This document shows, one piece after another, positions 1 through 9,352 of a DNA stretch of 64,000 bases. The notes below the pieces were generated by a model. The model did not search any database. It saw nothing but the letters and a program-made list of their open reading frames with translations, and was not told the origin of the DNA. Both the position numbers and the translations under genes were made by a program. The stretch is from Rheinheimera sp. A13L (lineage in GTDB: Bacteria; Pseudomonadota; Gammaproteobacteria; Enterobacterales; Alteromonadaceae). The stretch spans positions 294,116 to 358,115 of the forward strand of contig NZ_AFHI01000012.1 in the NCBI RefSeq assembly GCF_000217935.1. The letters run 5' to 3'. The stretch's first letter is position 1. Every line of letters starts with the position of its first letter.

Positions 1-2
1 AA

Positions 3-1991
3 ACCCTTTGTTTTGGCTTGGTATTAGCTTTGTTTGGTTTACCAGCGCTGGCAACCCCGGTAAGCGCGCCAGTACAAATAGCCTTTTTACCTGATGTGCA
101 TTTTCACGACGTGTACGCCCAATTTCCTGACAACAGCTTCAAAGGCCTGCACAGCCAAGCCACAGGCAAAGCAGCTACTATCCGCACTATGGCCGCTCAA
201 TTGAAATCCACCCGGCTTTTTAACGAAAACTACTTTGCGTTGCGTGCAGCTTTAGACGATCTGGTACGCCGTCATATCAAACTGGTGGTATTGCCGGGTG
301 ATTTCAGCGACGACGGCCAGACTGCCCATATACGAGGACTAAAACAAATACTGCAGCATTACAGCAGCACTCATGGCCTGAAGTTTTTACTGACCTTGGG
401 CAATCACGACCCGGTACGGCCTTATGCCCAAAGCGCAGGTAAACCTGACTACTTAGGAGCTGATGGCAGGCCTTTAGCTATTTATAGCCCTGGCTCTGAA
501 CCTTGTGCTGGCAAAGATAAAAACGTGATTTGCACTGAAGAGGTAAAAGAGCTGGGGTACCTTGAGCTCATGACAGAGCTGTCGGATTTTGGCTTTTACC
601 CCAAAGCAGATGATCTGTATTGGGAAACACCTTTTAGCAGCTACTCAAACACGAATTACAGTTACAGCCAGGCTTTGGCCCAATCAGATTTAACCAAACG
701 TCAGTTTGAAATTTGTTTGCAAGGTGCTGGTGGCGTTTTTAAAAAACCAGAGTACAGCCACTGCCAGTTTATTCCTGATGCCAGTTATCTGGTGGAGCCT
801 GTTCAGGGCCTCTGGTTGCTGGCCATAGATGCCAATGTGTATAAACCTAAAGCAAATGATCAGGGCAAAGGCCGTCAAGCTGCAGCTTTTGAAGGCTCAG
901 GTAATGCCGGTTACAACGCTATGTTTGACTATAAACCTGCTGTGATGCAGTGGGTGAAACATGTGGCTGAACGTGCCAAAGCTCAGGGCAAAACCCTGAT
1001 CACTTTTAGCCATTATCCGATGATTGAGTTTTATCAGGGCCAGACAACGCAGATAGCCACATTGTTAGGTGAAAAACGTGGCCAGCTATCACGTAGCCCA
1101 CAGCAACAAATCAGCCATCAATTAGCTGATTTAGGCGTACAGCTGCATATAGGGGGTCATATGCATTTAAATAATACGGCAGTGGTGAAGTCGAACAGCG
1201 GCAATAGCTTAATCAATATACAGGCCCCTTCTTTAGCCGCTTATGTGCCCGCCTATAAATTGCTGACACTGGTCAGCAAAGAGCAAGTCAAGGTGCAAAC
1301 CATAGTACTGGAGCAGGTACCGGGTTTTGATCAACTGTTTGAGCATTACCAAAAAGAGTGGTTGCAGTTAAAAGAGGACAAAATGCCATTATGGGATCTC
1401 AGCATTTTGCAGTCGAAAAGCTATCGTGATTTTGCCAATGGCCATTTACGCGAACTAACCCGCTTACGCTTTTTGCCTGACGACTGGCCGGACGAACTGA
1501 GGCAGTTACTGCTGAGTTTAAATGGCGAACAAATGTTAGTGCTCTCAGAGCTCAACAGCAGTGTCACTCTGGAGGAATTTTCCCCAGCTATGTTGCAGCA
1601 ATTGAGTCAAAGCCCTGAATGGCAAAAAGCCAGACAAAAGGCAAAAACTAAGGCTGCCACAGCGGGTTTAAAACTGGAAGACTTAGCCCACTGGACAGGC
1701 TTTGATTTAGTACTGGATTTTTACCGCTTACAAAATGCCGGTGAACTGGCTTTAGCTGATATTTCTGCACAGCGCCTGCAGCACTATGGCTTTTTTACCG
1801 CTCTGTTGCAGCAAACAACCACAAGCCCCCAGGCTCAGAACTGGGCAAACTGGACCCTGCCCCAGTATTGCCACAACAAATTTGCCAGCTTATTTCAGAT
1901 CATCCAAGGGTTTTTACAAGGCCCACCCAATGGAGATTTTCTATTGAATATGCAAACAGGCGAATTAACCTCTCTGAGTGTGGTGCCTTAG
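3..1991 (+). CDS. Secreted calcineurin-like metallophosphoesterase (5' end outside window)
   Basis: This is a two-metal phosphoesterase, probably acting on phosphodiesters or phosphomonoesters in the periplasm or outside the cell. The visible metal-binding blocks are in family order: PDVHFHD near residue 25, GDFSDDG near 94, GNHD near 128, SHYP near 332 and GGHMH near 382. The layout resembles acid-sphingomyelinase-like phosphodiesterases. The frame is open to the first bases of the window, and a hydrophobic leader ending in an Ala-rich stretch precedes the domain. The true start and the first signal-peptide residues therefore lie upstream; the first in-window start codon is a TTG at 18. The 3' half (about residues 420-657) shows no motif I recognise. 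The substrate cannot be told from sequence. Confidence 0.85.
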   Translation, partial: TLCFGLVLALFGLPALATPVSAPVQIAFLPDVHFHDVYAQFPDNSFKGLHSQATGKAATIRTMAAQLKSTRLFNENYFALRAALDDLVRRHIKLVVLPGDFSDDGQTAHIRGLKQILQHYSSTHGLKFLLTLGNHDPVRPYAQSAGKPDYLGADGRPLAIYSPGSEPCAGKDKNVICTEEVKELGYLELMTELSDFGFYPKADDLYWETPFSSYSNTNYSYSQALAQSDLTKRQFEICLQGAGGVFKKPEYSHCQFIPDASYLVEPVQGLWLLAIDANVYKPKANDQGKGRQAAAFEGSGNAGYNAMFDYKPAVMQWVKHVAERAKAQGKTLITFSHYPMIEFYQGQTTQIATLLGEKRGQLSRSPQQQISHQLADLGVQLHIGGHMHLNNTAVVKSNSGNSLINIQAPSLAAYVPAYKLLTLVSKEQVKVQTIVLEQVPGFDQLFEHYQKEWLQLKEDKMPLWDLSILQSKSYRDFANGHLRELTRLRFLPDDWPDELRQLLLSLNGEQMLVLSELNSSVTLEEFSPAMLQQLSQSPEWQKARQKAKTKAATAGLKLEDLAHWTGFDLVLDFYRLQNAGELALADISAQRLQHYGFFTALLQQTTTSPQAQNWANWTLPQYCHNKFASLFQIIQGFLQGPPNGDFLLNMQTGELTSLSVVP

Positions 1992-2012
1992 CGCCACACT
2001 TAGAGCCTGAAG

Positions 2013-2453
2013 TCATAGCGGCAATTGTTCCAAATGCCTTAACTGGTCTTTTAACCTGTTGATCTCAGTGCTGGTTTCTTCCAGCTTTTTACGGTATTTC
2101 ACTACTTTATCTTTTTTGCCATCCTGCTCTGCTTGCTGCAGATCGGCCTGATACTTCACCAAATCTTTATTCGCATCAGCAAGCTGCTTTGTTAAATCAT
2201 CTTTTAATTTATTGTCACTGCAGTGGGTTCTGGCGTTATCCAAAGCCATTTGCAAACCCGTCACCTGACTGTTATCACCTGTTTGTTTCGCCAGATTAAG
2301 CTGGGTTTCTATCTGACAAATTTTTTGTTCACAGCCTTTTAAAGCACTGCAACTGGCTTGTGTCTGAGCAACAACAGGAGTAACTGTTATTAAAAGTGCC
2401 AAAGTCAGAGGTGTAAACAACTGATTTGGAAAAATAATTGATGTAAGCGTCAT
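2013..2453 (-). CDS. DUF1090 family periplasmic protein (YqjC-like)
   Basis: A small secreted protein of 146 residues. I chose the ATG at 2453 because an AAGGA box lies eight bases upstream; an upstream in-frame TTG is less convincing. A hydrophobic signal segment ending VVAQ is followed by a Cys-containing region (GCEQKICQIE) and a long charged helical region with a CSDNKL motif. That is the DUF1090 pattern found in Escherichia coli YqjC. The C-terminal two thirds looks coiled-coil. The family is implicated only loosely in envelope stress, and I infer no specific activity. It converges with the metallophosphoesterase gene with a 21 bp gap. Confidence 0.8.
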   Translation of the reverse strand: MTLTSIIFPNQLFTPLTLALLITVTPVVAQTQASCSALKGCEQKICQIETQLNLAKQTGDNSQVTGLQMALDNARTHCSDNKLKDDLTKQLADANKDLVKYQADLQQAEQDGKKDKVVKYRKKLEETSTEINRLKDQLRHLEQLPL

Positions 2454-2536
2454 TTCAGTTTCCTTCTTCAAGACGGTTGAGTGCGATTAAATATCACACC
2501 AGTCTTTGAGACTAACAGCCCCTGCTGAACTGAAAC

Positions 2537-2857
2537 TTAAGCTTTGTGATAGCGGAAATAAGCCAGGATGGCAGCAAGGACAGGTAAGACGGAAACAGCC
2601 AACAGGGAAATAACCATTTGGTTTTCTGTCAGTAGTTGCAAAGCCAGGCCAGCAGCAATCAACATAATGGCCACACCCAATAGCAGTACACTAAAGCCAA
2701 CTAACCTTGCATAAGCTACCGGATTGCTTATTTTACTCTCATTCCAGCCTGCTATCAGATGGCGCTGCTGTTTCACTGCGATCAGATAACCAGAAATAAT
2801 ACAGGGCAAAGCACCTGCCACTATCAAGATTGCCACTCCCGCCCAGATGTTATCCAT
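2537..2857 (-). CDS. Small membrane protein, DUF3784-like
   Basis: A 106-residue protein with three likely membrane segments: the N-terminus, about residues 48-72, and about 80-100. Between them is a loop with a LIAGWN motif and a conserved-looking Tyr, matching the DUF3784 pattern. The ribosome binding site GGAGG sits properly upstream of the ATG. It lies just downstream of the helix-hairpin-helix gene and may share its transcript. Function unknown. Confidence 0.7.
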   Translation of the reverse strand: MDNIWAGVAILIVAGALPCIISGYLIAVKQQRHLIAGWNESKISNPVAYARLVGFSVLLLGVAIMLIAAGLALQLLTENQMVISLLAVSVLPVLAAILAYFRYHKA

Positions 2858-2878
2858 ATCCGCCTCCTGAATGTTTTA

Positions 2879-3115
2879 TTACAAAGCCTGAGCTGAACCT
2901 TGAATGGCAGCTTCAATAGCAGCCAAAGCCTGTGGACTGTTTTTCCAGCAGCTGGTTCTGAGCATAGAGGCCACCCGTTCAGCAATTTCGGCAGCACTGT
3001 GGCTGGCCAGTTTTTCAAAAGAATCCAGACCAATTTGCTCAAAGCGTTGGATCACAGCAGGGCCTACGCCTTTTAGCTGCAATAAAGCGGTTTTTTCCTG
3101 TTCGCTAAAAGCCAC
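2879..3115 (-). CDS. Helix-hairpin-helix protein of 78 residues
   Basis: A short soluble protein whose centre (LKGVGPAVIQRFEQIGL) is a classical helix-hairpin-helix, a non-specific DNA-binding or protein-contact motif. The GTG start at 3115 has an AAGGAG box seven bases upstream, so the longer reading frame is rejected. It is 21 bp from the DUF3784-like gene. The partner and role are unknown. Confidence 0.65.
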   Translation of the reverse strand: MAFSEQEKTALLQLKGVGPAVIQRFEQIGLDSFEKLASHSAAEIAERVASMLRTSCWKNSPQALAAIEAAIQGSAQAL

Positions 3116-3255
3116 GTCAGTCTCCTTGCTGGTATTTGATGTTAACTGCGTTATAACATACCAGTACCACGGCTGTGAATTACAGCCAAGCAAAAATAAC
3201 GGAATGAAAACAAAGTGCTGCAGTCAGACTGCAGCACGCAGAAGAGGACGGATCA

Positions 3256-4212
3256 TCAGTAGCTGTCTTTAATCTCCTGATAAATACCGGGGTAGTTTGC
3301 CTGTAACTCTTTGGCTTTGGTGGTGGCAATATCATCCCAGTTAAACCAGATGTTGACCCACAACGCATCAGAACGAGGCACATTGTTATTCGCCTGATCC
3401 ATGATCAAGGCATCATTCCGGGTTTTAAAGCTGGCTGAACCAAAGTTCGATTGCTCCAGCGCGATGCGGTATTGCGTATTGCGCTCATGGCGGCTGCGTT
3501 CATTCGAGTCCCACACAGCTACAGCACGGTAGTGGCTGATAATATTAGGCGCATAAAACTCGCCCCAGTTGCCCAGAAACTCCACATTGGCTTTATCCGT
3601 TGCATTGGCAAACCGAAAGGCATGGGTGCGGATGCCGTGTTTGTGATACACCACCAGCGGATGACCATTGTGTTGCTGTAAGGTGTTCATAGCTCGGGTA
3701 TCAAAGTTACCATGAGCACTGGTGGATACATGGCTGACAAATTCCTGATTATGACCTTTCAGAGTCCAGACAATCACAGTTTCCACATCATGACGATGGC
3801 CACCTAAAAAGGTGAAGTGCACCGCCTGATCTTTCTCAAAATACAGCTCATAAAAATGCGCACAACGCTCCCAGCCATCCGTACCTTGCTGGCATAACTG
3901 TCTGTGAATGGTATTGGCGGTATTACCCCAGCCTGCATCACGACAGCCACCATAATAACTGGATGTTGCTGCTAAACCCGGGTTCTGGCGTAAGGATCCA
4001 TAGCGGTGAAATGGGGTGCCCGGATAACAGCCATCCGAGTCAAAATCAAAAGTAGGGTGAAATTTTCTGACCTGGCCTTCGTTATAGGCGGTAATGGCCG
4101 TATCCCAGCTTGGGAATTCATCCGCATTAGCTGTATTAAGGTTAAAAAAAGCCAACAAAACTAAACAGCTTTTTACTGTCGTTAAGGTAATTAATTTGAA
4201 TCTACTGAACAC
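3256..4212 (-). CDS. NPP1 / necrosis-inducing-like (NLP) secreted protein
   Basis: A 318-residue secreted protein of the NPP1 family, best known from oomycete, fungal and bacterial plant pathogens as cytolysins. The diagnostic heptapeptide is present as GHRHDVE (the usual form is GHRHDWE), in the context FLGGHRHDVETVIVW. Upstream are FHPTFDFDSDGCY and paired Cys residues typical of the fold. A hydrophobic leader ends at TANADEF. I chose the GTG at 4212 because GGAGG lies eight bases upstream; the ATG at 4329 would add an improbable N-terminus. The Trp-to-Val change in the heptapeptide could alter activity. Toxicity is not implied, since many bacterial homologues are uncharacterised. Confidence 0.8.
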   Translation of the reverse strand: MFSRFKLITLTTVKSCLVLLAFFNLNTANADEFPSWDTAITAYNEGQVRKFHPTFDFDSDGCYPGTPFHRYGSLRQNPGLAATSSYYGGCRDAGWGNTANTIHRQLCQQGTDGWERCAHFYELYFEKDQAVHFTFLGGHRHDVETVIVWTLKGHNQEFVSHVSTSAHGNFDTRAMNTLQQHNGHPLVVYHKHGIRTHAFRFANATDKANVEFLGNWGEFYAPNIISHYRAVAVWDSNERSRHERNTQYRIALEQSNFGSASFKTRNDALIMDQANNNVPRSDALWVNIWFNWDDIATTKAKELQANYPGIYQEIKDSY

Positions 4213-4374
4213 GGGTTGGACCTCCGGTTGATCATTGTTGTTGTGTGAACTCAACTCCGCCTTCTGGAAAAAAAGCGAAATCAGAAACAACAGACTAAGG
4301 TCCGGTACATGACAACATGAGGTCATCATGAAAATTTAATAAAAGGGCAGACAAGAAAACGTCAGGAGTCGTTA

Positions 4375-6012
4375 TCACCTGAGCAATTTTCTGATGTAGG
4401 CCCCGACAAAAGTTGTGATAAAAAACACGCCAACATAACTTTGCAATGCCACCAGAAACAATAGATCATTTTTTGAATCTAAAGATGCAGCCCAGGAGCC
4501 AAAAAAGGCACCGCTAAAACTCTGAATACTTAATAAAAAGCTTTCTTTCACAGCAAGTGCATTTGGGCTCAGAAAATACAGCGCTGCAAAAAGAATAATC
4601 ACTATCAGAGATGATAAAGCTATATTGGAAATTCGTACTCCCCAACCAAACACACGGCCTAAAAAAAACTTAGTTAAAATGCCAGAAGCTGACACATCCC
4701 TCATATGAAAAAACGCCATATCTTCATAAGCTAATTTACCAGTATCATGAAACCAGTGCTTTAGGTTCGAATACTGCTCCTCCATACTTTTGCTGGAGTT
4801 GTGTTTGACTAATCCGGCAAATTCGCGGGGTGAAAAAAATCTGAACTTAGCTTTCCCAACAAAAACCTCTGGCACGTTAGTGTAAAAGCGGGCAGATATA
4901 AATCTATACAGATCAATGCCTTCACTCTTAGCTGTTTTAAGGTCTTCCAAATAAGTACATTGAGAAACAGAACTGTTCGCCAAAGAAAGTTGGGATTGAA
5001 TATCGCAGTTTTCCAGTTTCAGGTTTCTGGCAACCATCACCTCAGACAAACTGACCCTCTGCACAACCTTCATATTTTTAAGCTCAATGTCTTTTTGCAC
5101 ATGGCTTGATAAAACAATTACATTTTTCGCTGTTAAATCAGATAAATATAAAGCATTCAATTCGGCACTTTGTATAGTGACGGTTTCGAACTCATAACCA
5201 AAGACTCTGATGTCAGCAGTGCTTCTGGTCAGGTTCGCTTTTTCATTTTGATAACATTCTGTCCCAATACAAAGATAACCTACCGGCATTTTGATCTCAG
5301 ATACCTCATCCTGACGGTTAAATAACTGGATCTCCGATCTGAAATCTCCACCAATACTCAGTACCCCTGCGACAGAAACTTCATTGAGCCAGACCATATC
5401 TGATGGCCCTTTCACGCCAAGATCAAGATAGATGTTCCGGCAATAAACGCCACGCAGGGATAAACCGCCTTCCCCATAAAAGCAGGCTGATTCCAGGTGC
5501 ACCGAACCGACTAAATGGCAGGCTTTCAAACTAAAGTGTTTATAAAAAGTACAGTGAGGAAACCATACCGATTTGCTAAAGGTTGAACTCGTCAGTCTGA
5601 AATTGTCCAAAAAGGTGCATTGGCAAAACAACAGATCCTGTTCAAAGTGCAAACCGGACAAATGAATTTCCTCAAATTCACACTGGTAAAAAATCAGGGT
5701 TTTGTCGGATGAACTGGCAAACACAGCCGCCAGGCTTTGTGAGGTGAATTTTATACCGCTAAATTCGGCAGTGTTTGCTGTCACCGCGGGACCATCAACC
5801 TGAAGAGCTGACAGCCTGATACCTCGAAAGCAATTGTCTGGTTGCGTAATATCCTGGAATTGCATCAGGTAACTATGGTTTTGTGTCAGCTGGGTGACAC
5901 TGAATTTCTTTAGTTCAGTCCAGTAGCAGAAGCGGATATCACCCACAGAGTTCATTAATAAAGAAAAGCGGTGATTCACCTTGTCTTCGTAAATACATTT
6001 CAGTGCTTCCAA
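4375..6012 (-). CDS. Pentapeptide-repeat-like protein with C-terminal two-helix membrane domain
   Basis: A protein of 545 residues. About residues 60-370 are built of short, irregular repeats with a Phe/Leu at the centre (for example CEFEEIHLSGLHFEQ), as expected for a pentapeptide right-handed beta-helix. The last ~95 residues have two hydrophobic helices flanking a loop (SFSGAFFGSWAAS) and end in KLLR. This resembles a two-transmembrane ion-channel module, but no TVGYG selectivity filter is visible. The start is a TTG three bases after the stop of the upstream MBL hydrolase gene, whose last codons supply a GGAG, so translation is probably coupled. No known function. Confidence 0.65.
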   Translation of the reverse strand: MEALKCIYEDKVNHRFSLLMNSVGDIRFCYWTELKKFSVTQLTQNHSYLMQFQDITQPDNCFRGIRLSALQVDGPAVTANTAEFSGIKFTSQSLAAVFASSSDKTLIFYQCEFEEIHLSGLHFEQDLLFCQCTFLDNFRLTSSTFSKSVWFPHCTFYKHFSLKACHLVGSVHLESACFYGEGGLSLRGVYCRNIYLDLGVKGPSDMVWLNEVSVAGVLSIGGDFRSEIQLFNRQDEVSEIKMPVGYLCIGTECYQNEKANLTRSTADIRVFGYEFETVTIQSAELNALYLSDLTAKNVIVLSSHVQKDIELKNMKVVQRVSLSEVMVARNLKLENCDIQSQLSLANSSVSQCTYLEDLKTAKSEGIDLYRFISARFYTNVPEVFVGKAKFRFFSPREFAGLVKHNSSKSMEEQYSNLKHWFHDTGKLAYEDMAFFHMRDVSASGILTKFFLGRVFGWGVRISNIALSSLIVIILFAALYFLSPNALAVKESFLLSIQSFSGAFFGSWAASLDSKNDLLFLVALQSYVGVFFITTFVGAYIRKLLR

Positions 6013-6015
6013 TGC

Positions 6016-6750
6016 TTAAAACTCCACACTCATACCTTGTTTCGCAAAACCTGAAAAATAAGCTTTTACCTGCTGTTCAAACTGCGGCCAGCTGTCTTCA
6101 TAACTCATCAGGTACAGTTTTTTTCGCACAGCTTCAGGGTAATCCATCAGGCTGGATAAAGTGGCATGCACCGGATTCCAATCTGTGAGCGTCACGTCAT
6201 GAAATCCCACATCAAACTTAAGTTCCGACACTATCTCGGGTATAGCTATCGTATCAGATGAGTAAAATACCTTATCGTTGACACACAAACCCAGCGTCTT
6301 TTTGCCCGGCGTATGAGCAACCTCAAACACATCGTAGTGATTACCTAAACTTTCGAAGCCAGAGCCTGTGAGCGGGCATAATTCAAAATAGTCATCAAAA
6401 GCCAGGCTGCCCTCGCCTATTTTTGCCAGAGAGCCTTTTAGTGTTTGCTCCCACAGCTCCTGATAAATATCGGGGTGATAATGAAGTTTGATTTTTTTCT
6501 GATATTTAAAGCGGGTTTCATAAGCAAAACGTTCAAGCCCAAACACATGATCACCATGCACATGAGTGATAAAAATTTCGTCGACATCACCAATAGTCAA
6601 ACCAAGATCATGCAGTGCGTGTTTTGCTGTGTGCCCGCAATCAATTAACAACAGGCCCTTTGAGTTTGACACCAAAGCATTGTTGTTATGATGCAGTAAG
6701 GATTCTGAATGACCACAACCTATGATGGTGAATTTGTTGTTTTTATCCAT
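6016..6750 (-). CDS. MBL-fold metallo-hydrolase (RNase Z-like subfamily)
   Basis: A 244-residue cytoplasmic hydrolase of the metallo-beta-lactamase fold. Visible metal-binding elements are HVHGDHVFGLERF near residue 60 (HxHxDH), HTPGKK near 145 and SSDT near 168. The arrangement is closest to RNase Z/phosphodiesterase-type MBL proteins. A GGAGAG ribosome binding site precedes the ATG. It is the first gene of a tight pair with the pentapeptide-repeat membrane protein (4 bp apart), implying a joint role. The substrate is unknown, and 3'-tRNA processing is unlikely for this accessory copy. Confidence 0.75.
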   Translation of the reverse strand: MDKNNKFTIIGCGHSESLLHHNNNALVSNSKGLLLIDCGHTAKHALHDLGLTIGDVDEIFITHVHGDHVFGLERFAYETRFKYQKKIKLHYHPDIYQELWEQTLKGSLAKIGEGSLAFDDYFELCPLTGSGFESLGNHYDVFEVAHTPGKKTLGLCVNDKVFYSSDTIAIPEIVSELKFDVGFHDVTLTDWNPVHATLSSLMDYPEAVRKKLYLMSYEDSWPQFEQQVKAYFSGFAKQGMSVEF

Positions 6751-6878
6751 GGTTCAGCTCTCCGCTAGGATCTGGTTTGACACCTCAGCATTCGGGCAGC
6801 ACTCTTTCATACTAAATACTGAATCAACTTTAGACTTTTGTTATTGCACTCATCTGAAGTGCACTAACAAAAGCTTGA

Positions 6879-6900
6879 GCTGAGTTTTCCATAACTCAGC
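6879..6900 (-). terminator. Hairpin downstream of yggL
   Basis: Eight-base stem (GCTGAGTT / AACTCAGC) with a six-base loop just after the yggL stop. On the minus strand it is followed by a mixed T-rich stretch rather than a clean U-tract. Confidence 0.4.
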
Positions 6901-6917
6901 AAAAGATACTCACAGAC

Positions 6918-7256
6918 TTAAAAACTTACGCCATAGTTAGCATCCACTAACTCGCTGACCTTTAATTGGTCAACTGAAGGCAGAGCTTTAAACCATGCTG
7001 TGATCACAGCAATATCTTCCTGAGTTGCAGAACCATAACGGTGTGCAGACCAGATAAAGGCTTCAAACTGAGTTTTATCGCCACCACCGGCCATCACTAG
7101 ATCACGGCTTTCGATCAGACTGATAAATTGGTCAAGCAATTTGCTGAAATCCTGATCAGACTCCAGACCTAATGAACAGGACAACATAAAACCGTATTCA
7201 GTAAATTCGCCCAAATAGAGCTTTTTCTGTAAACGACGGCTTTTAGGTTTAGACAT
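6918..7256 (-). CDS. yggL: YggL family 50S ribosome-binding protein
   Basis: A 112-residue protein of the DUF469/YggL family. The N-terminal block KSRRLQKKLYLGEF and the C-terminal SELVDANYG match Escherichia coli YggL, a protein reported to bind 50S subunits. The start is the ATG at 7256, backed by AAGGAG; the longer frame reaching 7310 lacks a site. The central region carries an extra acidic stretch compared with the enterobacterial protein. It is monocistronic as far as can be seen. Confidence 0.85.
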   Translation of the reverse strand: MSKPKSRRLQKKLYLGEFTEYGFMLSCSLGLESDQDFSKLLDQFISLIESRDLVMAGGGDKTQFEAFIWSAHRYGSATQEDIAVITAWFKALPSVDQLKVSELVDANYGVSF

Positions 7257-7609
7257 GGGATCTCCTTGGTGCATCTGCCGGATATTCGGTGGGATGCATA
7301 ATGAACACAATCAGTATTGCTATAGGATCTCGTTATTCGTCCGTGATTGGCAAGTGTTTTTTTAGATGTGTTGTCTTAGCTACCTCAGACAAGAAAGTCT
7401 AAGCCTCACTATTAAGCTCTCAGCACCAAGACCTCAACCCTTCGCTCACAAACTTGCACTTACAACATCGATAGCCATAGCTGACACCTAACTTCAGATA
7501 TAAAATTTGATAAATATGAAACACTACCATTGATAATATGCGAAAATTTGATAATATCGATAAGCCGTATTAGTTGATATTCGTTCCAGCACAAAAAACG
7601 AGGCATACC
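7257..7609. other. Intergenic region between yggL and the chemoreceptor gene
   Basis: 353 bp without a convincing gene. It holds the divergent promoters. The AT-rich right end (7500-7560) repeats GATAA-type words and includes a possible sigma-28 element, listed separately. Confidence 0.6.
7511..7536 (+). promoter_or_regulatory. Possible sigma-28 (FliA) promoter for the chemoreceptor
   Basis: TAAA at 7511-7514 is followed after 14 bases by ATTGATAA at 7529-7536. The FliA consensus is TAAA-N15-GCCGATAA, so the -35 box and most of the -10 box fit but the spacing is one base short. Motility sigma control of chemoreceptor genes is common, which supports but does not prove this. Confidence 0.3.
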
Positions 7610-9229
7610 ATGTTAAGAGAATTCACCATACAAAAGCGTTTATTGTTGGCATTTTCAGTGATCATTGCCCTGCTTATTGGTGTTGGCACTGTTTCACTCT
7701 CGTCAATGAAAACTATTCGAACTAATGCAGCAGAAATAGAAACCAATATGCTGCCCGCTATCCTTAATCTGGGTGAAGTGAACCTGAATCTGATGCAGGT
7801 GCGGGGTTTTACGCTTCGCTTGTTATTAGATAAAGATGATGCATCCCGCCAGCAAACAGCTACCCTGCTACAGGAAGTAAAAAAGGCTGTTGAGAAATAT
7901 TCAGCAGACTACCAACTCACTATTTCAAGCGACAAAGAACAGCAGTTGTACAATGAATTTGCAGCTTCTCTTTCCAGTTACTATCAAGCACAGCAACAGC
8001 TTTATTCGCTTGCGCTCAACGGCCAAATCGATGAAGCCGAAGCCTTACTACCGCAAATTAATCCATTGTCAGACAGCATGACCAAACATCTTGTCGCCAT
8101 AGTGCATTTTAATGAGCAGGCAGCTGCAGAGGTCAGTGCGGAATCAGCCACCAAATATAACAGCACCTTTTGGCTTATTCTGAGCATCATCATACTGGCA
8201 GTAATCATAGGATTAGTGGTTGCCAGAGTGCTGGCGTCGAGTATCAATGCACCTTTACAGGAAGCATTAAGAACAGCAGAAACTGTCGCTTCTGGTGACT
8301 TAACTCAACATGCACTGATTAAAGGGGATGACGAACTAACCCGATTAGCCCGAGCTTTGCAGACCATGCAATCTAATTTACGTGAAGCTATAGTGCAGAT
8401 TGGCAGCTCTTCCAGCCAACTGGCCTCAGCGGCGGAAGAGCTGAATGTAGTCACAGAAGAATCTTCCAAAGCACTGCAACTGCAAAACGATGAAATTCAA
8501 CAAGCTGCTGCGGCCATTACAGAAATGAGTGCTGCAGTGGACGAAGTTGCAAGCACAGCATTACAAACCTCTGATGCTTCTGCCGAATCAGCCCGACTGG
8601 CGTCTGAAGGCAAAGCTCGTGTCGCGGAAACCAGTGCTGTTATTGTCAACATGAACAGAGAGATGGCCGACAGCAGTGGAGTCATTAATACACTTGCAAC
8701 TCAGGTTGCCTCCATTGGCCAGGTACTGGACGTGATCCGTGCCGTAGCAGAACAAACCAACTTATTGGCGCTAAATGCTGCCATTGAAGCTGCAAGAGCT
8801 GGCGAAGCTGGTCGGGGTTTTGCGGTAGTTGCAGATGAAGTGCGAAGTCTGGCTTATCGCACTCAGGTATCCACAGGTGAAATTGAAGCCATGGTACGCA
8901 GCGTACAAGATTCAGCCCATGCCGCGGTTTCTTCCATTCAAAGCACCAGCATGAAAGCCAATGAGGCACAGTCTGTGGTCCAGTCTGCAGCAGAAGTATT
9001 GGATAGGATTGCGTCTCGTATTTTGTCCATCAGCGACAGTAATCATGTTATAGCCAGTGCGGCTGAACAGCAGTCTAAAGTAGCCCGGGAAATTGACCGC
9101 AATATAATTACTATCAGTGATTTAGCAGCACAAACTGCAGCAGGTGCTAATCAAACCAGTGCCAGTTCATTTGAATTAACCCGTTTGGCTGTAGATTTAA
9201 ACGGTCTGGTTGCTCGTTTTAAGGTGTAA
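7610..9229 (+). CDS. Methyl-accepting chemotaxis protein
   Basis: A 539-residue inner-membrane chemoreceptor. Order: membrane helix 1 (about residues 11-31), a periplasmic four-helix-bundle sensor (about 32-185), membrane helix 2 (about 190-212), HAMP (about 213-265), then the cytoplasmic signalling bundle. The invariant hairpin tip, with [20 protein letters not shown] (about residues 398-417), binds CheA and CheW. The ATG at 7610 is preceded by GAGG and is chosen over a TTG at 7574. The sensor is the small 4HB type, so the ligand cannot be predicted. No C-terminal NWETF-like pentapeptide for CheR tethering is present; it ends in ARFKV. A hairpin terminator follows directly. Confidence 0.93.
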   Translation: MLREFTIQKRLLLAFSVIIALLIGVGTVSLSSMKTIRTNAAEIETNMLPAILNLGEVNLNLMQVRGFTLRLLLDKDDASRQQTATLLQEVKKAVEKYSADYQLTISSDKEQQLYNEFAASLSSYYQAQQQLYSLALNGQIDEAEALLPQINPLSDSMTKHLVAIVHFNEQAAAEVSAESATKYNSTFWLILSIIILAVIIGLVVARVLASSINAPLQEALRTAETVASGDLTQHALIKGDDELTRLARALQTMQSNLREAIVQIGSSSSQLASAAEELNVVTEESSKALQLQNDEIQQAAAAITEMSAAVDEVASTALQTSDASAESARLASEGKARVAETSAVIVNMNREMADSSGVINTLATQVASIGQVLDVIRAVAEQTNLLALNAAIEAARAGEAGRGFAVVADEVRSLAYRTQVSTGEIEAMVRSVQDSAHAAVSSIQSTSMKANEAQSVVQSAAEVLDRIASRILSISDSNHVIASAAEQQSKVAREIDRNIITISDLAAQTAAGANQTSASSFELTRLAVDLNGLVARFKV

Positions 9230-9241
9230 AGGTCTTTTTTT

Positions 9242-9281
9242 GGCAGGTTTTGTTTAGCAGTAGACAAGACCTGCCTTTTTT
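9242..9281 (+). terminator. Rho-independent terminator after the chemoreceptor gene
   Basis: A 12-base stem beginning GGCAGGTTTTGT (one G-U pair) closes on ACAAGACCTGCC and is followed by TTTTTTATT. It is a strong, typical terminator. Confidence 0.8.
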
Positions 9282-9352
9282 ATTGAGCTTCGCAAAAACA
9301 ACGAACTGATATATGATGCGCGGCCGAAAATTTGACCAAAACATACAGCACC

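Noticed and set aside
2904..3272. 122-codon plus-strand frame
   Set aside because: Antisense of the helix-hairpin-helix gene, which has a good ribosome binding site and motif.
8685..8969. 94-codon minus-strand frame with Trp/Gln/Leu runs
   Set aside because: Antisense of the chemoreceptor signalling domain; biased composition typical of a shadow.
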